Origin: Oscillospiraceae bacterium
GTDB taxonomy: Bacteria > Bacillota > Clostridia > Oscillospirales > Ruminococcaceae
Reading direction: 5' to 3'
Length of the DNA: 32,076 nucleotides
Assembly: GCA_031282245.1 (NCBI GenBank)
Contig: JAITEB010000042.1
Span: 1 to 32,076, forward strand
In this document: positions 1-7,099 of the stretch, one piece after another
Position numbering within the stretch: the stretch's first letter is position 1
Layout of the letters: each line of letters opens with the position of its first letter
Program-made: the position numbers and the translations under genes
Notes under the pieces: model-generated
The model's database searches: none
Seen by the model: only the letters and a program-made list of their open reading frames with translations
What the model was told of the DNA's origin: nothing

Positions 1-1020
1 CCTGATGCCGGTCTTTGACTGTAAAACAAGCTGGCCTTTGTTCTCGCCGCAGCTCAAAAGATCCGCAAGAGGAATCTGAAAGCGCCACGGCCCAGTGAAA
101 ACAATGCGCTTTTGCGTTATAATCAGCCGCCCGGAAGCTTCTTCTTTCGGCGGCGTTTTCCTGATGACCGCGGCGGTTTGCTGCTGCTGGCCATAGCTTG
201 CAAGCGGCGCGACAAATTTCTCGACGTTTCCGATTATGCCCAGGGCCGAATCTTTATACTTATTGATTTTTTCGTCGACAGGCGCATAACCTACTTTAAA
301 AGAATTTACAAAATTTCTGGCGGAATTCAAATTTTTGCTGTCGCCAGGCTGGAAACCGCCCGCAGGATTGAAATCCTGCACTTCTGTGAGAACGGCGTTT
401 GTTTCAAAAAGCGCAATTTCGCCCGGAGCAAGGTCAAGCGAGGTCTCTATTTTTTCCGGGAGCAGCTTCTCGGAATCCACACCGGAATACGCCTTACTCA
501 AAAGAACTTTTTTTTCCGCCTTTGCTGTACCAAGGATTTCGCCGCTGCCAAGCCCGGCCAAGGCAATATAAGAAAAAGAAGCCACCGCCGACAAAGCCGT
601 CAGAATCCAGTTAAGCCCGTAGCTTCCCCCGGGAACATCCGGCCAGAACAGCCACGCAAGCCAAAGCAGGCCGCTCACCGCCAAAGGCTTCCACCAGCGC
701 CCTTTCGCGCCGATATTGGTATCTAAAATCAGCTGGCCAATATACGTCAAAATAACTATGCCCGCCAGCACAGGAATTGCGTACAGCGGCCATATATTGC
801 TTTTGGGCACGTTGAACACCAGGATGGACATCGGGAGAACGATTGCGGGCAGGGCAAGCCACGCCCATCTTCTGGAGGAAAGCCCTTCGTTTTTTTTGAT
901 TATCAGGTCAAGATCGCTCAGCCTGTATATTTTCTGCTGAAGGGAAAGCGCTTCGGTGTCGGTTTCGTATTCCTCCCATGCTCCGGAAAAAAAGCTTTTT
1001 TTCAAAATGCGTTTTGCCAA
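1..1020 (-). CDS. Membrane protein with PH/GRAM-like C-terminal region (partial)
   Basis: An uninterrupted reading frame of 340 codons runs off the left edge, so the C-terminus is missing. I chose TTG at 1018-1020 because AAGGGA lies about 10 nt upstream; an in-frame GTG at 1027-1029 would sit almost on top of that SD. The N-terminal 50 residues are charged. Four hydrophobic segments follow at about residues 52-70, 77-99, 111-126 and 137-158, then a long soluble region. Near residue 310 the motif GRLIITQKRIVFTG resembles the first strands of bacterial PH/GRAM-like domains (family knowledge). I do not recognise the whole protein and assign no function. It is transcribed alone, away from spoVM. 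Confidence 0.7.
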   Translation of the reverse strand, partial: MAKRILKKSFFSGAWEEYETDTEALSLQQKIYRLSDLDLIIKKNEGLSSRRWAWLALPAIVLPMSILVFNVPKSNIWPLYAIPVLAGIVILTYIGQLILDTNIGAKGRWWKPLAVSGLLWLAWLFWPDVPGGSYGLNWILTALSAVASFSYIALAGLGSGEILGTAKAEKKVLLSKAYSGVDSEKLLPEKIETSLDLAPGEIALFETNAVLTEVQDFNPAGGFQPGDSKNLNSARNFVNSFKVGYAPVDEKINKYKDSALGIIGNVEKFVAPLASYGQQQQTAAVIRKTPPKEEASGRLIITQKRIVFTGPWRFQIPLADLLSCGENKGQLVLQSKTGIR

Positions 1021-1202
1021 ACATATCACTTCCCTTATGCTAAGTTTCGGTTTTCAGGAAAAAACGGCTGCTAACTAATACAAACGTAAATTATTTAATA
1101 TATTAAAACAAAATTAAAGCCGTATTTCTTCAAAATTTTAAATTTTCGGAAAACTTTTTCTAAACAATGCCCGGATTCGATCAATTTGATATATATATAA
1201 AA

Positions 1203-1228
1203 CGGGGCGGGCATTTCTGTCCGCCCCG
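1203..1228 (-). terminator. Rho-independent terminator after spoVM
   Basis: Read on the minus strand, an 8-bp GC stem (CGGGGCGG/CCGCCCCG) is followed at once by TTTTATATATA. It lies 25 nt beyond the spoVM stop codon. Confidence 0.75.
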
Positions 1229-1252
1229 GCGCGCGCCGTTTCTTATGTAGCG

Positions 1253-1336
1253 TCAGTTTGTTTCTTTTTTAATCTTAAAAATAAAGCGAAGTATCGGCGA
1301 AAGGATTTTCGGGCTTTTTACAAGAACGACTTTCAT
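1253..1336 (-). CDS. spoVM: Stage V sporulation protein M (27 aa)
   Basis: A 28-codon gene with a very strong SD (AAGGAGG) before ATG and a terminator just after its stop. It encodes a 27-residue amphipathic basic peptide starting MKVVLVKSPK. Aligned without gaps to the B. subtilis SpoVM sequence as I recall it, K2, K7, P9, K10, L12, I15 and R17 coincide. SpoVM is known to insert into the positively curved outer forespore membrane and anchor the SpoIVA coat basement layer. Residue 14 is a second proline where B. subtilis has glycine, which is unusual in a helix. The peptide is short enough for automatic gene callers to miss. The 83-residue gene upstream ends 48 nt before this start and is probably cotranscribed. 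Confidence 0.85.
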   Translation of the reverse strand: MKVVLVKSPKILSPILRFIFKIKKETN

Positions 1337-1384
1337 AAAAAATTTCCTCCTTAGTTGTTTTCCGCAAAGAAACCGGGCCGGCTC

Positions 1385-1636
1385 TTATTTATGGCGCAAA
1401 ATCATATAAATACCCAGCGCGACAATCAGCAGGGCGCAGACAACGACAAGTGCTTTGACCGAGCAAAAACTTGTGATAAGCAGTATAATTCCAAAGCCGA
1501 TCAACGCGAAAGCAAGCGCGGGCGGTTTTTCTGCGAGGGTTTCTCCAGGTTTCCGGCTGCGACACGGCGGCTGCGGCTCTGGCGGACGCTGCCGGCAGTA
1601 ATAATCATGCCCCCACTGCTGATTGCTGTATATCAT
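1385..1636 (-). CDS. Small membrane protein upstream of spoVM
   Basis: An 83-residue protein with an excellent SD (GGAGGTGAT) about 10 nt before ATG. The N-terminal 40 residues are polar and rich in Q, P, Y and R, with two Cys. The C-terminal half forms two hydrophobic segments (about residues 40-57 and 60-78) separated by a short turn, ending RHK. I do not recognise a family. The 48-nt gap to spoVM and the single terminator beyond spoVM suggest one transcript, so a sporulation-associated role is possible; that is inference from context only. Confidence 0.7.
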   Translation of the reverse strand: MIYSNQQWGHDYYCRQRPPEPQPPCRSRKPGETLAEKPPALAFALIGFGIILLITSFCSVKALVVVCALLIVALGIYMILRHK

Positions 1637-1767
1637 ACACGAATCACCTCCGATAATTATTCTGATTTATTATATACAAAATCAGCGGCGCAGGTGCGTA
1701 AAAATATTGCGGCAAATAAAATTACAGGTCAATCCGCTTTTTTTTACACATATTTAGCAATATCCTA

Positions 1768-1796
1768 TTGAAACGCTCATAAAATTGTTATATACT
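1768..1796 (+). promoter_or_regulatory. Sigma-A type promoter for the DUF4870 gene
   Basis: TTGAAA (1768-1773), a 17-nt spacer, then TATACT (1791-1796). The start codon is about 60 nt downstream. Confidence 0.6.
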
Positions 1797-1856
1797 ATAT
1801 TCAGCATCAAATACTGTTATTATGTAAAAAACATTAAATTTTTTGGAGGAATCCCT

Positions 1857-2195
1857 ATGAAAAAAGCGACTTTCGGCCTTGATGAAAACATTGCGGCGGC
1901 TCTGTCGTACATCACGTTTATTGCGGGTCTTATTTTCTATTTTTCCGAGAAGGAAAACAAAACAGTGCGGTTTAATGCCCTCCAGTCCATACTTATCTGC
2001 GTTGCTGTAGCCGTTATCGAAATTATTCTTTCGATTCTTGCGGTTATCCCTGTGCTTGGCTGGATTTTCAGCATCATTCTCGGCCTGCTCGGTCTTGCCT
2101 ATCTTGTTCTCACGATTTACTTGATTGTCCAGACTTACAACGGCAAAAAGGTTGAGCTTCCCTTCGTCAGCGACATTGCCGAAAAGAACAGTTGA
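1857..2195 (+). CDS. DUF4870 (Tic20-like) small membrane protein
   Basis: A 112-residue integral membrane protein. The ATG at 1857 has the SD TTGGAGGAA; a longer in-frame start at 1785 overlaps the promoter and is rejected. The N-terminal LDENIAAALSYITFIAGLIF, the polar FYFSEKENKTVRFNALQS segment, and two further hydrophobic stretches fit the DUF4870/Tic20-like pattern of three to four membrane helices. Its biochemical role is unknown. It has its own promoter and a terminator directly after it, so it appears monocistronic. Confidence 0.8.
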   Translation: MKKATFGLDENIAAALSYITFIAGLIFYFSEKENKTVRFNALQSILICVAVAVIEIILSILAVIPVLGWIFSIILGLLGLAYLVLTIYLIVQTYNGKKVELPFVSDIAEKNS

Positions 2196-2218
2196 TTTTT
2201 TTAGTTTTGCGGAAATAT

Positions 2219-2260
2219 AAAAAAAGCGCAGTCCGCTTATCCGTGGGTTGCGCTTTTTTA
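2219..2260. terminator. Bidirectional terminator between converging genes
   Basis: An 11-bp stem AAAAAAGCGCA/TGCGCTTTTTT around an 18-nt loop, with A- and T-tracts on both sides. It lies between the DUF4870 stop at 2195 and the YbaK-family stop at 2262 and can serve both strands. Confidence 0.8.
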
Positions 2261-2261
2261 T

Positions 2262-2732
2262 TTATTTTTCTTTGCAGACATCAACCCATTTTTTTAATCC
2301 GGAATATTCCTCAAGCTCTTTAAGTTTTAGCTTTATCGCGCTGTTGCGCGATCCGCAGGCCGGATAGACAATATCAAAGCGTTTCAGGGATTCGTCCATA
2401 TATACCTCGGCGGTTTCCGGAAGCCCGAACGGGCACACCCCGCCCACCGGATGCCCCGTCATAGCCAGCGTTTCGTCGTAATTAAGCATTTTCGCCTTCA
2501 GGCCAAATTCGTCTTTGAATTTGCGGTTGTCAACTTTAACGTCCCCGGCGGCCACAATAACAAGGCAGGAGTTTTCATCTTTTTTCAGGGCGATTGATTT
2601 TGCGATTCTTTCGGGCAAAGCGCCCAGGGCGGCGGCGGCAAGCTCCACTGTTGCGATGGATTCCCCCAGCACAATAATGTCTTTGTCCCTGCCCCATTTC
2701 TTCAGGTAAGCGCGAGCGCTTTCATAGGACAT
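2262..2732 (-). CDS. YbaK/EbsC-family aminoacyl-tRNA deacylase
   Basis: A 156-residue protein of the YbaK/ProX-like editing family, whose members hydrolyse mischarged aminoacyl-tRNA in trans (for example Cys-tRNA-Pro). Visible family features are the N-terminal helix with the IVLGESIATVELAAAALG stretch, the lysine in AKSIALK expected at the active site, and the conserved loop GHPVGGVCPFGL followed by VYMDESL. I take ATG at 2730-2732 as the start, with a weak SD (GAGAG); an in-frame TTG seven codons upstream has no better SD. Exact tRNA specificity cannot be read from the sequence. Confidence 0.85.
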   Translation of the reverse strand: MSYESARAYLKKWGRDKDIIVLGESIATVELAAAALGALPERIAKSIALKKDENSCLVIVAAGDVKVDNRKFKDEFGLKAKMLNYDETLAMTGHPVGGVCPFGLPETAEVYMDESLKRFDIVYPACGSRNSAIKLKLKELEEYSGLKKWVDVCKEK

Positions 2733-2813
2733 TTTATTTTTTCTCTCTTTCAAATATTTTAAATATTTAAGTGCGAATCACTGTTTGAAGCCTGCGAACG
2801 GCGTCCAGTCCGC

Positions 2814-4322
2814 CTACTGTGAGGACGCGCCAAAAGCTTCGCCAAAAATTTTGCCCAGATACGGCGCCAGAAGGAAAACTACAACAGCTATAATAACAAT
2901 TGCAATGACAAAGGCCACTGTAGAGAGCGTATTTTTTATTCTGTTTTCATCGTCCTCTTCGTCATAATAGCTGTAAAGCGCTTTGTCGTTTTTGTCAAAG
3001 GCGGGCGGGGAGCCGACCGTGCTGTCGTTCAGCTCCGGATGGTCCCGCATAAGGCTTTTTTCATGCGCCCCAGGAGTATAGTCTATCTCGGCAGTATCGG
3101 CCGCCGGCGGCGAAGGCAGCATTCTTGTCTCCGCCAGGTTAACGATCTCAATTTCCGGAGCTTTTGGCGAAGTGAGCGCTTCCTGAGCCGGCGGCTCCGG
3201 TCTTGCTTTGCCGCGGATGTTTATTACCGGCGGCGGCTCGATTTCTTCCGGAAGGGGCCTGTCTTCTTTTGGGAGAGCTTTCGCGGTCTCTTGCTCCGGC
3301 CTGTCCGAAGGGGGAAGCACTATCTCAAACGAAGGCGGTTTAGGCGCTTCTTTCGGGATTTCCGGCGGATCCTGCGCGGACGGCATGTCCAGCGGGATAT
3401 CCTCGCCTTCGTAAAAAACAGCTCTGTCCAAATCTTCGTATTCCATTTTGCCGCGGGCTTCTTTGAGCGCGTCGCGGAGTTCGGCAAAGTTTTTGTAGCG
3501 CTGGCGCTCGTCCGGGGCGGCGGCCTGGCGCAGGACGGAATATATCGCCGGGTCTATATAAGGCGAAGGAGGAAGCCCTTTCTCAATAAATTTTTCCCGC
3601 AGTTCTTTGGGGGAGTACAGCCCCGTCTGGATTTGATAAGGCAGCAGCGAATTATTCAAAAGCTTGTATATCAATATGGCAAGAGAGAAAATATCAAGCC
3701 TGCTGGAGAATTTCGAGACGGAATAAGCCTCCGGCGCAAGGAACCTGTAGCCGTAGTCTTCATAGGTTTCGCGCGGCTTCAGTGTGTTGATCAGCACGTC
3801 ATTAAAGAAAAAGTCCCCAAGCTTAAAGCCCTTGATTGGGTCGTAAAAAATATTGCTTTCTTTTATGTTGCCGTGCATGACTTCCCTGTTGCGCATAAAC
3901 TCCAGCCCGTCGCAGCAGTCCATGCCCATTTTGATAACTTTGCGCACGTTGAGCGGGTTCCGGCTGGCATAGAGAAAAAGCGAGTCTTTATATTCGGTCA
4001 GAATGGCAAGCTGATACACGCCTGTCTGCCGGTTCATGCTTATCTGGTAGTCGTAATAACGCAGAATGCCCTTTCCTCCGGCGGAGGAGACAAGCGTGCG
4101 CAAGACTTTGTTCAGTTCCGAGCAGGTATCCCGCAGACTGGTCTGAAACTCTTTTCCAAGCAGGTCTTTCCTGCTCATATTTTTTGTGGTGGTCGGGTTG
4201 GGTATGTCAATCATTTTGATAACAAGCATATTGCCGTTCTGTTCGGCGAGATATGACGATGAAAAAGCCCCCTGCCCAAGCTTGTAGAGAATATTGTAGC
4301 CCATGAATTTTTCCATATCCAT
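2814..4322 (-). CDS. Membrane-anchored kinase-fold protein, probable pseudokinase
   Basis: 502 residues. The N-terminal 290 form a Hanks-type Ser/Thr kinase fold: glycine-rich loop GQGAFSSSY (16-24), VIK lysine K36, catalytic-loop equivalent HGNIKESN (150-157), DFF (170-172) in place of DFG, APE (197-199) and the helix-F Asp D210. The catalytic Asp of HRD is replaced by Asn152 and the DFG glycine by Phe, while K36, N157 and D170 remain, so nucleotide binding is plausible but phosphotransfer doubtful. A proline/glutamate-rich linker (about 310-460) leads to one transmembrane helix near 466-489 and a short external tail. No PASTA domains are present. It has its own promoter. Start: ATG with AGGAG 12 nt upstream; a second in-frame ATG lies two codons later. 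Confidence 0.85.
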   Translation of the reverse strand: MDMEKFMGYNILYKLGQGAFSSSYLAEQNGNMLVIKMIDIPNPTTTKNMSRKDLLGKEFQTSLRDTCSELNKVLRTLVSSAGGKGILRYYDYQISMNRQTGVYQLAILTEYKDSLFLYASRNPLNVRKVIKMGMDCCDGLEFMRNREVMHGNIKESNIFYDPIKGFKLGDFFFNDVLINTLKPRETYEDYGYRFLAPEAYSVSKFSSRLDIFSLAILIYKLLNNSLLPYQIQTGLYSPKELREKFIEKGLPPSPYIDPAIYSVLRQAAAPDERQRYKNFAELRDALKEARGKMEYEDLDRAVFYEGEDIPLDMPSAQDPPEIPKEAPKPPSFEIVLPPSDRPEQETAKALPKEDRPLPEEIEPPPVINIRGKARPEPPAQEALTSPKAPEIEIVNLAETRMLPSPPAADTAEIDYTPGAHEKSLMRDHPELNDSTVGSPPAFDKNDKALYSYYDEEDDENRIKNTLSTVAFVIAIVIIAVVVFLLAPYLGKIFGEAFGASSQ

Positions 4323-4376
4323 TTATGATCAAGCTCCTGTAAGCAAAAATTGTCCGAAAACTGGGGTACTTAATTA

Positions 4377-4406
4377 ATTATACCACATAAGCCCGATATA
4401 AATCAA
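4377..4406 (-). promoter_or_regulatory. Sigma-A type promoter for the kinase-fold gene
   Basis: On the minus strand TTGATT (4401-4406), an 18-nt spacer, and a consensus TATAAT (4377-4382). It lies about 55 nt upstream of the start codon. Confidence 0.6.
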
Positions 4407-4498
4407 TTATATTAAGCCCCGGTTTTATATTGTGCGTATTGCCTGAATTTTTTAAGGCGCCGGCCGGCGCTCTAATCCTCAAAACTGCGGCTTAATAT

Positions 4499-5623
4499 TT
4501 AAAAATACATATAAAGCTGGCATTTTATCATGCCGTTATAAAGTTTTCTGCGCTTGTTGGCGGCCTTGCCGAAAATCCGCTCGAAATTCTCGTGCGGGGA
4601 TATAATATACGAACTAAGCCCATCCTCTTTTTTATAAATTCCGCCCAGAAGCGCGTAAATCTCCTCCGCCTGCTTTATATCAAGCATGCGTTCGCCGTAG
4701 GGAGGGTTTGTCAAAAGCGCCGCGCCTGCGCGAGGCGGCTTGAATGCCGACAGTTCGCCCCGTTTTATTTTTATGCGCGAGCCAAGCCCCGCTTTTCCGG
4801 CGTTTTCCCGCGTAAGCTCCACAGCCTCGGGATCTGTATCGCTGCCGAAGGCTTCAAATTTTGCGTCACGCCGTATTAAATCCCTGGCGCGTTCGCGTTC
4901 TGTTTTGGCGGCGGCTTGCGGGAATTTTTTCCAAAACTCGAAGGCAAAACGCCGGCCAAGTCCCGGCGCGACGGACAAAGCCCTAAGCCCGGCTTCTATC
5001 AGAAGCGTTCCTGAACCGCAAAGCGGGTCAACAACAAAGCTGTCGCGGCCAATGTGGGCAAAGTCGGCGATTCCTGCCGCAAGGGTCTCTTTTATAGGCG
5101 CTATAACGGAGTTTTTGCGGTATCCCCTTTTGTGCAGGCCGACGCCGGAACTGTCAAGAAAAATCGCGGCCTGGTCTTTCATGAGGGAAAACTGAATGCG
5201 GACAGTCTGTCCGGTTTCCGGGAAGCGCTGAATATGGTATTTGCTTTCCAGTCGTTTCACGGCGGCTTTTTTGATGATGGACTGGCAGGCGGGGACGCTT
5301 GCCAGTTTGGAATTAAGTGAGTATCCGGTCACGGGAAAGGCTTCGTCGGCCTGTATAAAGTCCTCTAAATTAATTGCGTAAACATTGTCAAAAAGTTCCT
5401 CAAAAGTTTCGGCTTTAAAGGCGGCAAGCTGAATCCGGACGCGTTCCGCTGTGCGGAGGCTGATGTTTGCTCTTGCGATTTCCTCATATCCGCCGGAGAA
5501 ATTAACATAGCCATTACCGGCTTCCACATCGGCGAACCCAAGTTTTCCGGCTTCGTATTTCAGAACGCTTTCCAGTCCGAACAGGCAGGGCGCGTTGAGA
5601 GTAAACAGTTTTTTTTCATCCAT
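4499..5623 (-). CDS. THUMP-domain class I SAM-dependent RNA methyltransferase (RlmL/YpsC type)
   Basis: 374 residues. An N-terminal ferredoxin-like/THUMP region (about 1-155) precedes a Rossmann methyltransferase. Motif I is DPLCGSG (199-205) and motif IV is NPPYGERM (306-313), the N-P-P-Y signature of N2-guanine and N6-adenine methyltransferases. Length and order match the RlmL N-terminal half and B. subtilis YpsC, which act on 23S rRNA; the target base here is not proven. I prefer ATG at 5621-5623; an in-frame TTG eight codons upstream lacks an SD. AAGGGG is about 14 nt upstream, which is long. It appears monocistronic, with its promoter at 5650-5678. Confidence 0.87.
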   Translation of the reverse strand: MDEKKLFTLNAPCLFGLESVLKYEAGKLGFADVEAGNGYVNFSGGYEEIARANISLRTAERVRIQLAAFKAETFEELFDNVYAINLEDFIQADEAFPVTGYSLNSKLASVPACQSIIKKAAVKRLESKYHIQRFPETGQTVRIQFSLMKDQAAIFLDSSGVGLHKRGYRKNSVIAPIKETLAAGIADFAHIGRDSFVVDPLCGSGTLLIEAGLRALSVAPGLGRRFAFEFWKKFPQAAAKTERERARDLIRRDAKFEAFGSDTDPEAVELTRENAGKAGLGSRIKIKRGELSAFKPPRAGAALLTNPPYGERMLDIKQAEEIYALLGGIYKKEDGLSSYIISPHENFERIFGKAANKRRKLYNGMIKCQLYMYF

Positions 5624-5649
5624 TTGGCGTATTATAACCCCTTGCAATA

Positions 5650-5678
5650 ATTATAGTATTTATTCTACCGCATTTCAG
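5650..5678 (-). promoter_or_regulatory. Promoter of the RNA methyltransferase gene
   Basis: Minus strand: CTGAAA (5673-5678), 17-nt spacer, consensus TATAAT (5650-5655). The -35 overlaps one arm of the inverted repeat at 5675-5740, and the predicted transcript start falls at the SD, giving a very short leader. Confidence 0.45.
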
Positions 5679-5740
5679 AGCAAAATCATAGTGCGAAAAC
5701 AAATAAAAATGCGAACGGTGCGGAGAATATTTTGCTCTGA
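5675..5740. repeat. 12-bp inverted repeat in the intergenic region 5624-5966
   Basis: TCAGAGCAAAAT at 5675-5686 is repeated as its exact reverse complement at 5729-5740, with a 42-nt loop. This 343-bp gap between divergent genes otherwise contains two candidate promoters and an 8-bp direct repeat (AACTTAAT twice) near 5930-5947. No T-tract follows either arm, so a terminator is unlikely; an operator or RNA stem are alternatives. Confidence 0.55.
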
Positions 5741-5835
5741 CGACCGGTATATACAAGTTTTAAGCGGCAATCGCGTTTGCCCGGGCGCAATCCTGATTTT
5801 TCAAGCCAAAACCTTGCACGAAATTTCTAAATCCT

Positions 5836-5844
5836 CATAAAATA
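5836..5844 (+). promoter_or_regulatory. Possible sigma-K type -10 element
   Basis: CATAAAATA fits the CATAnnnTA pattern known for the sporulation factor sigma-K, with an AC dinucleotide 16 nt upstream as the minimal -35. It lies about 120 nt before the Cys-rich gene. The pattern is short and could occur by chance. Confidence 0.3.
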
Positions 5845-5966
5845 TTAGTGATACTAGATAGAGGTAAAAAAATAACTCCTATATAAAAAGCACAGCGGAG
5901 ATTTTGATTTGATTTTTACCTTATGCTATGTAACTTAATAACTTAATAACATAGGAGGATTTTAAC

Positions 5967-6839
5967 ATGGCAGACTCAAGAACGTCCACAATTTGTGGAG
6001 CCGCTGGTTGCTCAGGCTGCTGCGATAAATCTGTTTCGTCCGCTGCGGCTGCTGCTGAAGACGGCGGCAAGTCGTATAACACAGAAGGTTTTCGGGAAGC
6101 TGTATGCATAAACACAGAAAAAATATATGATTCATGCAGTGATAAAGACTGCCTTGAAGATTTACAAGTATATTTTACTGTGGAAGGGCAGCAAATTATC
6201 GACGAAGCAATGAATGTAAAAATCAAAGAAATAGAAGTGCTCCAGGTAGCGGTAGACATGGAAGAGATACCTTTTAACCAGGGTTTCTATTCTGTAGAGC
6301 TTACTTTTTATTTTGACGTAACCTGCTGTGTGTACATAACTCAGGGCAGCCAGCCCGTCACCGTACACGGCCTTGCAATTTTTACCAAAAAAGTGATCCT
6401 CTACGGGAGCGTTGGGAGCGTGAAAACTTTTGACGGCTATGGGGAAGACATACAGCCCGTGACCGACCTGCCGAAAGTTACTGTCTCTGTGGCCACTCCG
6501 ATTGCTCTGGGGATCAAGATTCTTGACCCTAAGGACTGCAGCACAAATTCCTGCTGCCTGAACGCGGTTCCGACAGGCGTATGCGACTACTACGACGGAA
6601 ATTTCAACGTTATCCGCGCCGAACGCGCTATTTACGTGAGCATCGGCATGTTCACTATTATAAGCATTGCGCGCCGCGTGCAGATGATGATCCCGGCCTA
6701 CGACTTCTGCCTGCCGGACAAGAGCTGCGACGGGGACATGGTCACAAGCCAGGACGACCCCTGCGAGCTGTTCCGCAAGATCAAATTCCCCGTTGACCAA
6801 TTCTTCCCACCTAAATTTCGCGATCCGGACTGCAACTGA
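5967..6839 (+). CDS. Cys-rich protein, possibly spore-coat associated
   Basis: 290 residues with 17 cysteines, including pairs at CC (18-19), TCC and SCC. ATG at 5967 has a strong SD (AGGAGG). There is no signal peptide or membrane helix. After a Ser/Ala-rich head, the segment EAVCINTEKIYDSCSDKDC leads into alternating hydrophobic residues that suggest beta-strand structure; the C-terminal 60 residues are again Cys- and Pro-rich. I recall similar proteins as uncharacterised in spore-forming Clostridia, and the N-terminal motif faintly resembles DUF3794/SPOCS proteins. A coat or exosporium role is inference from Cys content and the possible sigma-K promoter. The gene is monocistronic with a terminator. 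Confidence 0.8.
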   Translation: MADSRTSTICGAAGCSGCCDKSVSSAAAAAEDGGKSYNTEGFREAVCINTEKIYDSCSDKDCLEDLQVYFTVEGQQIIDEAMNVKIKEIEVLQVAVDMEEIPFNQGFYSVELTFYFDVTCCVYITQGSQPVTVHGLAIFTKKVILYGSVGSVKTFDGYGEDIQPVTDLPKVTVSVATPIALGIKILDPKDCSTNSCCLNAVPTGVCDYYDGNFNVIRAERAIYVSIGMFTIISIARRVQMMIPAYDFCLPDKSCDGDMVTSQDDPCELFRKIKFPVDQFFPPKFRDPDCN

Positions 6840-6860
6840 AAAAAATTCGCATAATGCACA

Positions 6861-6895
6861 AAGCCCCGCCTTTTACAGAAAGGGCGGGGCTTTTT
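6861..6895 (+). terminator. Terminator of the Cys-rich gene
   Basis: AAGCCCCGCC/GGGCGGGGCTT stem with an 11-nt loop followed by five T residues, 20 nt after the stop codon. Confidence 0.85.
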
Positions 6896-7099
6896 GGTAC
6901 TTTGCGCTGTTTCTCCCTTTGGGCGGCGGCTCTCTCCGTTTCCAGCAAAAGCGTTCGTCATTTACGTTCTTACTTGCTTTATTCTGCAAGCGTTAGACAA
7001 GATAGCCGCTTTTTCGCTCTCACTTTCGCTGAAAGAAAAACCGCGAGACGGCGTCCGATATCATAGGCTTTTTGGCAGTCTTTTATAGTATCCTCCGGC

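Noticed and set aside
112-726. 204-codon + strand frame at the left edge
   Set aside because: Overlaps the TTG-started membrane protein on the other strand, which has helices and a PH-like motif; this frame is basic and unstructured.
3039-4256. 405-codon open frame on the + strand
   Set aside because: Exactly antisense to the kinase-fold gene, Arg/Phe/Val-biased, no SD and no recognisable motif; a shadow of the real gene.
4457-4470. 14-bp GC palindrome GCGCCGGCCGGCGC after the methyltransferase gene
   Set aside because: Self-complementary with no loop of its own and no proper T-tract on either strand, so not called a terminator; may still be a site.
5595-5840. 81-codon + strand frame in the 5.6-5.9 kb gap
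   Set aside because: No SD, starts inside the methyltransferase gene, crosses its promoter, and shows no family features.
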